DNA of 64,000 nt from JABJAG01 sp965222215 (GTDB taxonomy: Bacteria; Pseudomonadota; Alphaproteobacteria; UBA6615): NCBI GenBank assembly GCA_965222215.1, contig OZ244931.1, forward strand, positions 1,798,001 through 1,862,000. Reading direction: 5' to 3'. Positions 35,273-43,835 of the stretch are shown in pieces (position 1 is the first letter of the stretch; the number at the start of each line of letters is the position of its first letter). A model generated the notes under the pieces. It searched no databases, was not told the origin of the DNA, and worked only from the letters and a program-made list of their open reading frames with translations. The position numbers and the translations under genes were made by a program.

Positions 35273-35375
35273 TTGCGCCAATTCGACTTGGCGTTTAACG
35301 GGCGGATTGCATACAGTCTGCGCTTCCGTATTCCGGCGGAAACAATCCGTCAAACAACAATTGGGAGGACCAATC

Positions 35376-35768
35376 ATGGCCGACGGCGTACCCACACGCA
35401 CTCAGATTCTCGAAGCAAGCGGCGACATGCTGAAATGGCAGGTGTATGTCGTCCACACATACCCCGCGAACGGGCTGGGCCCGGTGATGGAGAACATCGG
35501 TCCGCATCTGGCGCATCAGGCAAAGATGGAGGCCGAAGGCATCTTCATCGCTGCCGGACCGCATTGGGAGGACGACGAGGAAACCTGGGGTGGCGAAGGC
35601 ATGTTCGTACTGCGCGCCCGGGATCTCGCTCATGCGAAGGAACTCGCGGCAGCCGATCCGATGCACACCAGCGGTGCGCGCGAGTATCGCGTGCGCCCCT
35701 GGCTGATCAACGAGGGAACGATCACCGTGAAGGTCAACTTCGCTTCCGGCACGCGCGAAGTTATGTAA
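35376..35768 (+). CDS. YCII-related (YciI-like) domain protein
   Basis: 130 residues with a ferredoxin-like YCII domain: HLAHQAKMEAEGIFIAAGPHW, FVLRARDLAHAKELAAADP and the C-terminal REYRVRPWLINEGTITVKV. YCII proteins are small dimers with a proposed His-Asp active pair and unclear activity. The Shine-Dalgarno GGGAGG lies in the loop of a perfect 5-bp hairpin, ATTGG-GAGGA-CCAAT (35360-35374), directly before ATG 35376. It ends at a strong terminator. Confidence 0.84.
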   Translation: MADGVPTRTQILEASGDMLKWQVYVVHTYPANGLGPVMENIGPHLAHQAKMEAEGIFIAAGPHWEDDEETWGGEGMFVLRARDLAHAKELAAADPMHTSGAREYRVRPWLINEGTITVKVNFASGTREVM

Positions 35769-35795
35769 GTGTTTCCAGTGACTTGGAACGGAATT

Positions 35796-35828
35796 CGGCC
35801 ATCCGCGCGGGTGGCCGTTTTTCGTTTT
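35796..35828 (+). terminator. Rho-independent terminator
   Basis: CGGCCATCC/GGGTGGCCG (9-bp stem, one G-T) with loop GCGC, then TTTTTCGTTTT; ends the YCII gene. Confidence 0.88.
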
Positions 35829-35938
35829 GAGCCAAAATCCCGAACGCGTTCGGGATTCGGGAGTAGTTGGCAGGCTATTTGCGTCTATGCTGGTGACATT
35901 GATGTCACTTGCACAAATTGAGACAAGGCAGACTTACG

Positions 35939-36733
35939 ATGAAAAAAGTCCTGATAGGTCTGGTCGTCCTGGTGATCGTTGTCGCCGTGGGCGTCTTCGT
36001 GTTCCTGGGCAACCTGAACGATATCGTCCGCGCGGCCGTCGAGAAGGTCGGCTCGGAAATGACGCAGACGAACGTCACCCTGAACGAGGTCGATATCGAA
36101 CTGTCCTCCGGCAAGGGGGCGCTGCGCGGGTTCAACGTGACCAATCCCAGCGGGTTCAGTGACGACGCGGCTTTCAAATTTGACGAGGTGTCCGTCGAAC
36201 TCGATCTCACGACAGTCCGCAGCGATCCCGTCGTGGTCAAGGAAGTGGTGATCCAGGGCCCGGACATCGTCTACGAATTCGGCAAGGACGGCGGTAGCAA
36301 CCTCGAGACGCTGAACAACAACGTGCAGTCGAAGGCCGGTTCCGGCGGGGGCAGCTCCAGCAAGGGCGATACGCCCAACATTGTGATCGAGAACGTCTAC
36401 CTGCGCGACGGGACCGTGTCGGTGATCGCGCCGTTGCTGAACGAGAAGATGTCCGTGCCGCTGCCGACGATCCACCTGAAGGATATCGGCAAGGACGGAA
36501 AGGGCGCGACGCCCGCGGAAATCGCCGACCAAGTGATGGCCGCCGTGCTCAAGGGCGCGCAGGACGCCGTGGCGCAAGCCAAGATCGACGTCGAGAAGCT
36601 GACCGGCGCGGCCATGGAGCAGGTCGACAAGGCCACCCAGGACGCGCAGAAGGCCGTCGAAGACGCGACCTCGGGCGCGGGCGATGTCGGCAAGGAGGCC
36701 GGCGACGCCATCAAGGGCCTGATCGGCCGGTAG
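35939..36733 (+). CDS. AsmA-like envelope protein
   Basis: 264 residues. One N-terminal membrane helix (KKVLIGLVVLVIVVAVGVFV), then a beta-rich domain resembling the AsmA N-terminal region (DIELSSGKGALRGFNVTNPS, SVELDLTTVRSDPVVVKEVV). The C-terminal third is an Ala/Lys/Asp/Gln-rich helix, perhaps a coiled coil. AsmA-like proteins sit across the periplasm and influence lipid transport or membrane assembly; the assignment is from pattern only. ATG 35939 starts MKKVLIG. A terminator follows. Confidence 0.72.
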   Translation: MKKVLIGLVVLVIVVAVGVFVFLGNLNDIVRAAVEKVGSEMTQTNVTLNEVDIELSSGKGALRGFNVTNPSGFSDDAAFKFDEVSVELDLTTVRSDPVVVKEVVIQGPDIVYEFGKDGGSNLETLNNNVQSKAGSGGGSSSKGDTPNIVIENVYLRDGTVSVIAPLLNEKMSVPLPTIHLKDIGKDGKGATPAEIADQVMAAVLKGAQDAVAQAKIDVEKLTGAAMEQVDKATQDAQKAVEDATSGAGDVGKEAGDAIKGLIGR

Positions 36734-36762
36734 CGAATCCCGCGACAACACGCGATACGGGG

Positions 36763-36793
36763 AAGGCGGCTTTGGGGCCGCCTTTTCTTTTTT
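36763..36793 (+). terminator. Rho-independent terminator
   Basis: AAGGCGGC/GCCGCCTT (8 bp, perfect) with loop TTTGGG, then TTCTTTTTT. It ends the AsmA-like gene; the methyltransferase gene starts 12 bases later. Confidence 0.9.
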
Positions 36794-36804
36794 GAGCGGG
36801 GCAG

Positions 36805-37470
36805 ATGTCGGAACGTGCCGAAGAATGCTGTTGCGTGTGCGGCGCGGCGCGGCCGCGGGTTTTCACGGAGCTGGACTCCGGAACCTACTGGCGGTGCGAT
36901 AGCTGCCGCGCGACCTGGCTCGATCCGGCGGACCGCTTGTCCGCGCAGGACGAACGTCGCCACTACACGCTGCATGAAAACACGGACGACACGGGATACC
37001 GGCAGTTTCTGGCACGGCTCGCCAACCCGCTTCTCGACCGGCTGGAACCCGGCCTTTCCGGACTGGATTACGGGTGCGGGCCCGGGCCGGTGCTCGCGCA
37101 AATGCTGGAGGAGGCGGGCCATGCCATGGCCGTCTACGACCCGTTTTTCGCCGACACGCCGGACGTTCTCGACCGAACCCACGACTTCATCACCTGTACG
37201 GAAGTCGTCGAACACTTTCACGACCCGCGCGGCGAATTCGAGCACCTGGACGGGATGCTCAATCCGGGTGGCTGGCTCGCGATCATGACCTGTTTCCAGA
37301 CCGACGACGGCAAGTTTGCCGACTGGCACTACCGGCGTGATCCGACACACGTGGTCTTCTATCGTGAGGAAACGCTGCGGCATGTCGCCGGACAACGCGG
37401 CTGGACATGCGAAATCCCCGCCAAAGACATTGCCCTGATGCACAAACCCGAACCGCAAGTCGAACCATGA
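36805..37470 (+). CDS. SAM-dependent methyltransferase with N-terminal zinc ribbon
   Basis: 221 residues. The N-terminus has a CxxC...CxxC zinc ribbon (ECCCVCG and WRCDSCRATW), followed by a class I Rossmann domain with motif I LDYGCGPGPVL and the acidic EVVEHFHDP. The substrate is unknown; zinc-ribbon methyltransferases of this kind often modify small molecules or sugars. The stop overlaps the recQ start (ATGA), so they are coupled. Confidence 0.84.
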   Translation: MSERAEECCCVCGAARPRVFTELDSGTYWRCDSCRATWLDPADRLSAQDERRHYTLHENTDDTGYRQFLARLANPLLDRLEPGLSGLDYGCGPGPVLAQMLEEAGHAMAVYDPFFADTPDVLDRTHDFITCTEVVEHFHDPRGEFEHLDGMLNPGGWLAIMTCFQTDDGKFADWHYRRDPTHVVFYREETLRHVAGQRGWTCEIPAKDIALMHKPEPQVEP

Positions 37471-39269
37471 GCACGGACCCGGAGCAGATCCTCCACGACG
37501 TATTCGGATTCCCGGCGTTCCGCCCGGGCCAGCGGGAAATCGTCGACCGCCTGCTCGGCGGAACCAACACCCTGTCGGTGATGCCGACCGGTGCCGGGAA
37601 ATCGATCTGCTACCAGGTGCCGGCCCTGATGGGCGAACGGCTGACCGTTGTGGTTTCTCCTCTCGTCGCGCTCATGGACGACCAGGTTGCGGCCCTGCAG
37701 GCGAACGGCGCGCCCGCGGCCGCGATCCATTCAAACCGCGCGCGGCCGGACAACGTGGCCGACTGGCGCAAGGTGCAGGACGGATCAGTGCGCCTGCTGT
37801 ACCTCTCGCCGGAACGGCTGATGACGGCGCGCATGCTTGCCGCGCTGGAAGTTTTGGACCCGGCGATGTTCGTCGTGGACGAGGCCCACTGCATCTCCAA
37901 ATGGGGTTTCAGTTTCCGGCCCGAATACGAAGCGCTCGCACATCTGCGCGAGCGATTTCCCGATGCGACACTCGGCGCGTTTACCGCGACCGCGGACTCG
38001 GCAACCCAGCGCGACATCGTCGCGCGGCTGTTCGGGGGGCAGGGCGACGTGGTCGTTCGCGGTTTCGACCGTCCGAACTTGCAGCTTGCCGTCACACCCA
38101 AGACGGACTGGCGCGCCCAGCTTCTGGATTTTCTGGAAACGCGCCGGGACGTCTCGGGGATCGTCTACTGTCTTTCGCGCAAGCTCACGGAAGAGGTCGC
38201 GCAAACCCTGAGCGATGCCGGGATACGCGCGCTGCCATACCACGCCGGTCTCGACCAGGGCGTACGGCGCGAGAACCAGGAAATCTTCATGGCCGAGGAC
38301 GGCGTGGTCATGGTGGCGACCATCGCCTTCGGCATGGGGATCGACAAGCCGGACATCCGTTACGTCTTCCACCTGAACCTGCCGGGCAGCATGGAAGCCT
38401 ATTACCAGGAAATCGGCCGGGCCGGGCGCGATGGACTACCCGCCGATGTACGGATGCTCTATGGCCTCGACGATATCCGGATGCGCCGCCAGTTCATCGC
38501 CCAGGACGACGGCGATGAGGACCACAAGCGCCGCGAGCACAAGCGTCTCGACGCGCTGCTCGCCTATGCCGAGGCCAACAGTTGCCGCCGGGTATCGCTA
38601 CTCGCCTATTTCGGCGAACAGACCGAAGCCTGCGGAAACTGCGACGTCTGTCTCGACCCGCCGGACCTGATCGACGGTACCGACGATGCCCGCGACGTGC
38701 TCGCGACCGTCTCGGCCACGGGCCAGATGTTCGGGGCCGCCCACATCATCGATGTCCTGCGCGGCGCGGACGCCGCCAAGGTTCGCGAGAAGGGACATGA
38801 GCGCCTGCCGACCTACGGAACCGGCGGCGCCAAGCCGAAAACCTTCTGGCAGGGGTTCATCCGGCAGGTCGTGGCCGCCGGATACCTGTCCATCGATGTC
38901 GAGGGATACGGGGGCCTCAAGCTGACGCACAGGTCCGAAGGGCTGCTGAAGGGCGACGACAGCTTCGAGTACCGCGACATCCCAAAGTCCAAATCCGCGC
39001 GCAAGGCCCGTCGGCCTTCGGTGAACATGGACGACATCGACAGCGAGCTGTTTGCGCAACTGAAGGCACTGCGCCGCGATCTCGCCATCGAGCGGAATGT
39101 CCCGGCCTACGTCGTCTTCTCCGATGCCACCCTGCGGGACATGTGCGTGATGATGCCGGAGGACATGGACACGCTGGCCATGGTCAACGGCGTCGGGCCG
39201 AAGAAGCTGAAGGATTTCGGGGAGGTTTTCCTCAGCGCTGTGCGGACGCACGCGCAGGCATCCAGCTAG
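37467..39269 (+). CDS. recQ: ATP-dependent DNA helicase RecQ
   Basis: 600 residues. Motif 0 FGFPAFRPGQREIV, I MPTGAGKS (39-46), II VDEAHCISKWGFSFRPEY, III GAFTATADS, V AFGMGIDKPDIRYVFHLNLP, VI QEIGRAGRDG, zinc-binding Cys cluster (CRRVSLLAYFGE...CGNCDVC), winged helix, and HRDC (about 535-600). All parts of a RecQ are present. It unwinds recombination intermediates. ATG 37467 overlaps the methyltransferase stop; an earlier in-frame ATG lies inside that gene. The end overlaps the GNAT gene through CTAG. Confidence 0.95.
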   Translation: MSTDPEQILHDVFGFPAFRPGQREIVDRLLGGTNTLSVMPTGAGKSICYQVPALMGERLTVVVSPLVALMDDQVAALQANGAPAAAIHSNRARPDNVADWRKVQDGSVRLLYLSPERLMTARMLAALEVLDPAMFVVDEAHCISKWGFSFRPEYEALAHLRERFPDATLGAFTATADSATQRDIVARLFGGQGDVVVRGFDRPNLQLAVTPKTDWRAQLLDFLETRRDVSGIVYCLSRKLTEEVAQTLSDAGIRALPYHAGLDQGVRRENQEIFMAEDGVVMVATIAFGMGIDKPDIRYVFHLNLPGSMEAYYQEIGRAGRDGLPADVRMLYGLDDIRMRRQFIAQDDGDEDHKRREHKRLDALLAYAEANSCRRVSLLAYFGEQTEACGNCDVCLDPPDLIDGTDDARDVLATVSATGQMFGAAHIIDVLRGADAAKVREKGHERLPTYGTGGAKPKTFWQGFIRQVVAAGYLSIDVEGYGGLKLTHRSEGLLKGDDSFEYRDIPKSKSARKARRPSVNMDDIDSELFAQLKALRRDLAIERNVPAYVVFSDATLRDMCVMMPEDMDTLAMVNGVGPKKLKDFGEVFLSAVRTHAQASS

Positions 39270-39754
39270 GCCGAGCCGAGTTCCAGCGTCATATAGAAAC
39301 TGAGCGGGTCCTCTGTGTAGTCCGCGAACGGGCCGCATTCGACGAAGCCGTGCTTGAAGTAGAGCGCGCGGGCAGGGGCGAAAGCCGCCATCGAGCCGGT
39401 CTCGAGGCTGAGCCGCCGGTATCCCGCCTCGCGCGCCGCGCCGAGGAGGAAACGCAGCATCGCGTCCGCGACACCGGTCCCGCGCAAATGTTCCACGGTG
39501 TGCATCGACTTGATCTCGGCGTGGCCCGGGGCGAGTTCCTTGAGCGCGCCGAACCCGGCGAGTTCACCATCCCGGTGCAACGTCCAGAAACTGACGCCGC
39601 GGGCCTGCAGCCCGTCGATGTCGAGCGCATGGGCACTGTCCTCGTCGGTCTCGGCCCGCGCGGTCCTGAAGTGGTGTTCGATGAGGTCGATCACGGCCGG
39701 GTCGCTAAAATCGCCGGGACGGATGTCAGATCTGGAGGCCGTCACAACTCGCAC
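39266..39754 (-). CDS. GNAT-family acetyltransferase
   Basis: About 162 residues with GNAT motifs: GELAGFGALKEL (beta4), AEIKSMHTVEHLRGTGVADAML (the acetyl-CoA loop, with RGTGVA in place of R/Q-xx-G-x-G/A) and LYFKHGFVECGPF near the C-terminus. Substrate unknown. No ATG start exists near the N-terminus; GTG 39754 is my choice, with TTG 39760 and GTG 39745 alternatives, none with a clear ribosome-binding site. Confidence 0.84.
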   Translation of the reverse strand: MRVVTASRSDIRPGDFSDPAVIDLIEHHFRTARAETDEDSAHALDIDGLQARGVSFWTLHRDGELAGFGALKELAPGHAEIKSMHTVEHLRGTGVADAMLRFLLGAAREAGYRRLSLETGSMAAFAPARALYFKHGFVECGPFADYTEDPLSFYMTLELGSA

Positions 39755-39767
39755 TGGCAATGCGGAA

Positions 39768-39857
39768 TGGCGGATGGGGTGGGATTCGAACCCACGAGAC
39801 GCGCAAACGCCTGCTGGTTTTCAAGACCAGTGCCTTCAACCACTCGGCCACCCATCC
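39768..39857 (-). tRNA. tRNA-Ser (anticodon UGA)
   Basis: 90 bases on the minus strand with a long variable arm. Acceptor GGATGGG/CCCATCC, anticodon stem CTGGT/ACCAG around CTTGAAA, T loop GGTTCGAATCC, encoded CCA. Confidence 0.95.
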
Positions 39858-39920
39858 GCGTGGCCGTTTGCTAGCACCGGTACGTGTGCCAGTCGACCTT
39901 CCGTTGCAAGAGACGCGTCG

Positions 39921-41027
39921 CTAGTTCCGTCGCGCCGCGCGGCGCGGCTCGTCGGAACGGCTCGCGAGCCGCAGGTCGTCAATGAGCCGGCGTACATCGC
40001 GGATCCGCATCAGCAAACGGCTCATGGAATGGCGCAGCTCCATGGCCGAATCCTGGTTTCGCAGCGCGTGCTCGGCGTCGCTTTCCAGTTCCTGGATCGG
40101 CGCGGTCAGGTCATCCCCGATTTCCTCGATCACGGCACGCCGATCGGTGTCCTGGGCTTTCAGGTTCTCATGCGCGTCGCGCAGTTCTTTCGTCTGTTCC
40201 TCGACCGTTTTCTGGAGTTCGGAGCGCGACACCATCGTCTCGCGCAACGTGCCGGCCATCTGTTCGAAGGACGTCGCCAGCTCCCCGAGTTCGTCGTCGC
40301 GCCGGGTCGATATATTCACGCTGAAATCGCCCTTCGAAATGCGTTGCGTCGCGTCAGCGAGTTCACGGATGGGCGCGCTCAAACGCCCGGCAAGAAACGC
40401 GGCCAACATACCGGCCAGGAGCAGGGCGGCCGCACTGGCAAGCACGAGTTCGAAGATTTGCTCCTGCTGCTCTCGGTCCGATGCCGCCAAAAGATCGCTT
40501 TGCATGACGCCGATCTGGCGCTCCACGAACTTGGCATCGACGAGCACTTCCAGTGCGCCGAACATGTAGCCGTCCGCGGAAATCGGCGCGACAATCCGGA
40601 TGACATTGTCCGGGCGAACCTGAACGAGGCGCTCGCCGCGGCTCATAACGCCGGAAACATCCGGGCTCGCGAGATCGCCGAAGGTGTCCAGTTCCTCGGT
40701 ACTATCGTGAAAAATCGTCCCGTCCCTTGTGAAGACGGTTGCCGCAATCACTTCCTTTCGGTTTACCAGCGAAGCGAGAATGTTGCCGACGCCGTCGATA
40801 TCTTCGGCAAAAAGCGGTTCCAGCGCCGAATTCGCCGTCAGCGCGCTGAGCGAAAGCGCGTTGGCGCGCGCGCTCTCGGTCAGGGCTGCCTCAAGACGCT
40901 CAAGGCTTCGCTCACGGAACGCATCGCTCAATCGCTGGTTCGCCGCGAAATGGTAAAGCGAGATGCCCACCGTCACGCACGCGACGAGACCGACGAGGAC
41001 AAAAACGTATTTCGTTCGCGTGCTCAT
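39921..41027 (-). CDS. HAMP-domain membrane protein resembling a catalytically dead histidine kinase
   Basis: 368 residues: TM1 (about 8-26), a periplasmic single-Cache-like sensor (28-190) with VFTRDGTIFHDS, TM2 (192-213), HAMP (about 214-265, RLSAPIRELADATQRISKGD), coiled coil (266-292) and a helical hairpin (295-356). The hairpin looks like a HisKA dimerisation domain, but the H box reads EIGDDLTAPI with Asp305 where the phospho-accepting His should be, and there is no HATPase domain. It is probably a signal-transducing dimer that is not an active kinase. It is the second gene of an operon with a PhnD-like binding protein, 15 bases upstream. Confidence 0.82.
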   Translation of the reverse strand: MSTRTKYVFVLVGLVACVTVGISLYHFAANQRLSDAFRERSLERLEAALTESARANALSLSALTANSALEPLFAEDIDGVGNILASLVNRKEVIAATVFTRDGTIFHDSTEELDTFGDLASPDVSGVMSRGERLVQVRPDNVIRIVAPISADGYMFGALEVLVDAKFVERQIGVMQSDLLAASDREQQEQIFELVLASAAALLLAGMLAAFLAGRLSAPIRELADATQRISKGDFSVNISTRRDDELGELATSFEQMAGTLRETMVSRSELQKTVEEQTKELRDAHENLKAQDTDRRAVIEEIGDDLTAPIQELESDAEHALRNQDSAMELRHSMSRLLMRIRDVRRLIDDLRLASRSDEPRRAARRN

Positions 41028-41042
41028 AGCCGGAAAAGAGTC

Positions 41043-41972
41043 TCAACCTGCATGGTGCGCTGTGAAGACGCCGCGCAATTGTTCCAGGCTGGCCTCGTCT
41101 TCCGGCGTCAGGCGTTCGAACTGTTTCACCTTGAAGTACTTCCGCAGGATCGCCCTGCCGTCGGATGTCTCGTGCAGGCCCAGCAACAACTCCGTCAGGC
41201 GATCCTTGTCCGCCGGCGGAAGCGAGGCGCGATAGAGCATCAGGGAGCGCGGTACTTCGCGCGTTTCATGTAAAACCCGGACATGCGGCGCGAACCGCCT
41301 CGTGACAACCTCGTCGTCATCCAGGTCCACATTGCTGATCGCCGCAGCGTCGGCGTTGCCGCGGACCAGTGCGCCGACGACATTGATCTCCGCACCGACG
41401 AACCTGTAGCGAAGTTCATCGCCCACCGGTTTCGCGGAATCCACATGCACCAGGTCAATGCCCGCATCCATGATCTCGACATAGGGGAGGAAAAACCCGG
41501 ATGTCGAACCGGGATCCTCAAACGTGATCGTTGACCCTTTCAGGTCCTCAAGCTTCTGAAACGGACTGTTGGCGCGAACGAGAACCACCGAATGATAGGA
41601 ACGCACGTTGCCTTTCCATTCGAGCAGCGCCGGCTCCATGCCCCCGTCACGTTCGAGGTGAAGCGCTCCGAACACCGTTTCGGAAATGATATCGACCTCA
41701 TTGCGTGCCGCGCTTGCGATCATGTCGTCGGGTTCCGGGATCATGACGATCTTCACATCGTCGAAGGCGTCATGGCGCGACACGAGATGGTTGGCGAGCG
41801 TCATCAGCCGGCTGGCGTGTTTGCGCGGGTTCCCGGAAATCCGGCCAATCACAAGCGTGCGCTCGCGAGAGACACCATCTCCCGTTACGCCCTGCGCATG
41901 GCTTGCCGGGATCTGAGAAATGGCAAACGCCGCGAATACGGCGCAGGTGGCGAAAAACGTGCCGGCTTTCAT
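41043..41972 (-). CDS. PhnD-like periplasmic binding protein
   Basis: 309 residues. A signal peptide (KAGTFFATCAVFAAFAISQI, cleavage near SHAQ) precedes a PhnD/transferrin-like binding protein with KHASRLMTLANHLVSRHDAF, LEDLKGSTITFEDPGSTSGF and NVVGALVRGNADAAAIS. PhnD-type proteins bind phosphonate or phosphite for ABC import. No ABC permease or ATPase is nearby; instead it is followed by a Cache/HAMP membrane protein, suggesting it serves as a sensing component. Confidence 0.85.
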   Translation of the reverse strand: MKAGTFFATCAVFAAFAISQIPASHAQGVTGDGVSRERTLVIGRISGNPRKHASRLMTLANHLVSRHDAFDDVKIVMIPEPDDMIASAARNEVDIISETVFGALHLERDGGMEPALLEWKGNVRSYHSVVLVRANSPFQKLEDLKGSTITFEDPGSTSGFFLPYVEIMDAGIDLVHVDSAKPVGDELRYRFVGAEINVVGALVRGNADAAAISNVDLDDDEVVTRRFAPHVRVLHETREVPRSLMLYRASLPPADKDRLTELLLGLHETSDGRAILRKYFKVKQFERLTPEDEASLEQLRGVFTAHHAG

Positions 41973-42121
41973 CAAACGGGGCCTCTCGCGTTTAGCGGGT
42001 CGACACGGCTAGATACCACAGTTGGCCGCGGAAATGACCGGACGCGGAACGAATGATTGCTTGTACCACCGGCAGGTCCGATATTGTGGACAACAGCCAC
42101 AAAAAAGCGTCGTGCGGACAG

Positions 42122-42955
42122 ATGGAAGCAGCGAACATCGATACGTCGGGTGTCCACGCCAAGGTCAAGTACATGATCGATACCGGCGAGAAACGGCTCG
42201 TCTACGTTCCGTCCGAAGCCGGACAGGACAATTCCAAATGGGCAGGCCGTTACAAGGACCACGAAGTGCTGATCGCGGACGCGCGACAGGCCCCCGAGCG
42301 GATGGAGCTGGATCGTCACGGGTTTGCTCTGGTCAACCATGCGTCGAAGGTCGACGATTTCTACAACGACGATCTTATCGGGCGCGTGTACGAACCCGAA
42401 GTCGAAGCCCTGCTGTCATCTCTCACGGGCGCCAAACGCGTCCATGTTTTCGATCACACCCGGCGGGCCGATTCGAAGGGGATGCGCGAAGAGAAAGTCG
42501 TTCGCGAACCCGCCGGCGTCATTCACAACGACTACACGGCCGTATCCGCCGCCAAACGGGTACGCGACCTGTTTCCCGAGGCCGAGGCGGAGGACCTCCT
42601 GTCGAGGCGATTTGCGATCGTGAACATCTGGCGGTCCTCCAACGGCCGCCCGATTGAAACCGCGCCGCTGGCGCTGTGCGACGCGCGCAGCGTCTCGGAC
42701 GACGACCTGGTAACCGTGGAACGCCATTCGAAAGACCGGATCGGGGAGGTGCAGCAGGTTCTCCAGAACGACGCGCACCGCTGGTTCTACTTTCCGCTCA
42801 TGCAGCCCGATGAGGCGTTGCTCATCAAGACCTACGATTCCGCCGACGACGGCCGCGCACAGTTTTCGGTTCATACGGCATTCGAAGATCCGATGGCGGG
42901 GCCGGCAGCTTCACCGCGCGAAAGCATCGAGACCCGCGCGTTCCTGTTCTTCTAG
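42122..42955 (+). CDS. CmcJ/NvfI-family oxidoreductase
   Basis: About 277 residues. The family marks are VKYMIDTGEKRLVYVPSEAG at the start, VIHNDYTAVSAAKRV (His-Asn-Asp metal-ligand region), RRFAIVNIWRSSNGRPIETA and SVHTAFEDP near the end. CmcJ is part of the cephamycin C-7 methoxylation pair in actinomycetes and NvfI is a fungal Fe(II)/2-oxoglutarate enzyme; bacterial relatives are uncharacterised. Start ATG 42122 is chosen from domain alignment; ATG 42053 in frame adds 23 poorly conserved residues. Confidence 0.8.
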   Translation: MEAANIDTSGVHAKVKYMIDTGEKRLVYVPSEAGQDNSKWAGRYKDHEVLIADARQAPERMELDRHGFALVNHASKVDDFYNDDLIGRVYEPEVEALLSSLTGAKRVHVFDHTRRADSKGMREEKVVREPAGVIHNDYTAVSAAKRVRDLFPEAEAEDLLSRRFAIVNIWRSSNGRPIETAPLALCDARSVSDDDLVTVERHSKDRIGEVQQVLQNDAHRWFYFPLMQPDEALLIKTYDSADDGRAQFSVHTAFEDPMAGPAASPRESIETRAFLFF

Positions 42956-43070
42956 CCGTCGCCGGGGGCGATGCACGTTTCACGGCAATTCGTCCATATG
43001 GGACACGAATCGCCTTCGACGTTGAATCGAAATATCGACCTGCGAGTATAAACCAACTCGGGGAGGTTCG

Positions 43071-43775
43071 ATGACGGCACACAGCGTTGCACATGCGCGA
43101 TTGCGCCATGCGCTTAAACGCACCGCGATCCTCGCGGGACTTTTGTGCGGGCTTTCGCTCTCTCATGCCCATGCGGAATTCCCCGAAGAGCGACTGGATT
43201 TCAAACTGACGGAGAATACCGACGGCCTTTTGCGCTTCGTCATTGAGACCAGTATCCCCACGCCGTTCGAGGCGATCGTGGAGATATCTCTCGCGGGACA
43301 ACAACCGCGTGACGTCTACATCGGGCATGCCGAGAGGGTGTTCATCGACCGCCCGCACAGCGAGCTCGTCCTCGACCTGCGCCGCTCGCGAATGCAACTG
43401 CCGGCGGGGACGTATCAGGCCAAGGTCGCGTTTTACAACGCCTGGGGGTGGCGCAACGGAAACAAGCGCGCCCGCGAAACGCCCGACACGGTGATCCGCA
43501 AAAGCGTTTTGCTTCGCGCGTCGGGCATCGCGCCGGCAGCAGCTCGTTCGCGTGCCGAAAAGCAGCGCTGGATATTTCTCAATGTGAAGCCCCGGACACG
43601 CTGGGTGCCACAGTTCTTCACCCGAAATATCGGTGATTTCGAGACCCTCGAAGACGGAGAACTCGCCAGTTTCTACTTTCCCGATGCGCAAATGACTTTT
43701 CTGGTGTCCTCGGCATCCGGACAAATCGTCGGGTGGCAATACGGAAAACCGGCAGGGCAGGGCGACGGCCCCTAG
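43071..43775 (+). CDS. Secreted protein, function unknown
   Basis: 234 residues with a signal peptide (KRTAILAGLLCGLSLSHAHA, cleavage after HAHA at about residue 35). The mature part seems mostly beta-structured: RLDFKLTENTDGLLRFVIET and DVYIGHAERVFIDRPHSELV resemble an immunoglobulin-like fold, and WIFLNVKPRTRWVPQFFTRN is a second beta region. The start has an excellent ribosome-binding site (GGGGAGG). I do not know the family. Confidence 0.75.
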   Translation: MTAHSVAHARLRHALKRTAILAGLLCGLSLSHAHAEFPEERLDFKLTENTDGLLRFVIETSIPTPFEAIVEISLAGQQPRDVYIGHAERVFIDRPHSELVLDLRRSRMQLPAGTYQAKVAFYNAWGWRNGNKRARETPDTVIRKSVLLRASGIAPAAARSRAEKQRWIFLNVKPRTRWVPQFFTRNIGDFETLEDGELASFYFPDAQMTFLVSSASGQIVGWQYGKPAGQGDGP

Positions 43776-43835
43776 AGCCGTCGCGACGCGCCTGAGCGTG
43801 CTGTAAGGTCGCGGTTCAGCGACCGGCGGGCGGCA

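Noticed and set aside
39498..41273. 591-codon plus-strand frame over the GNAT, tRNA-Ser and HAMP-protein genes
   Set aside because: It would read through a tRNA gene and two well supported minus-strand genes; no recognisable domain.
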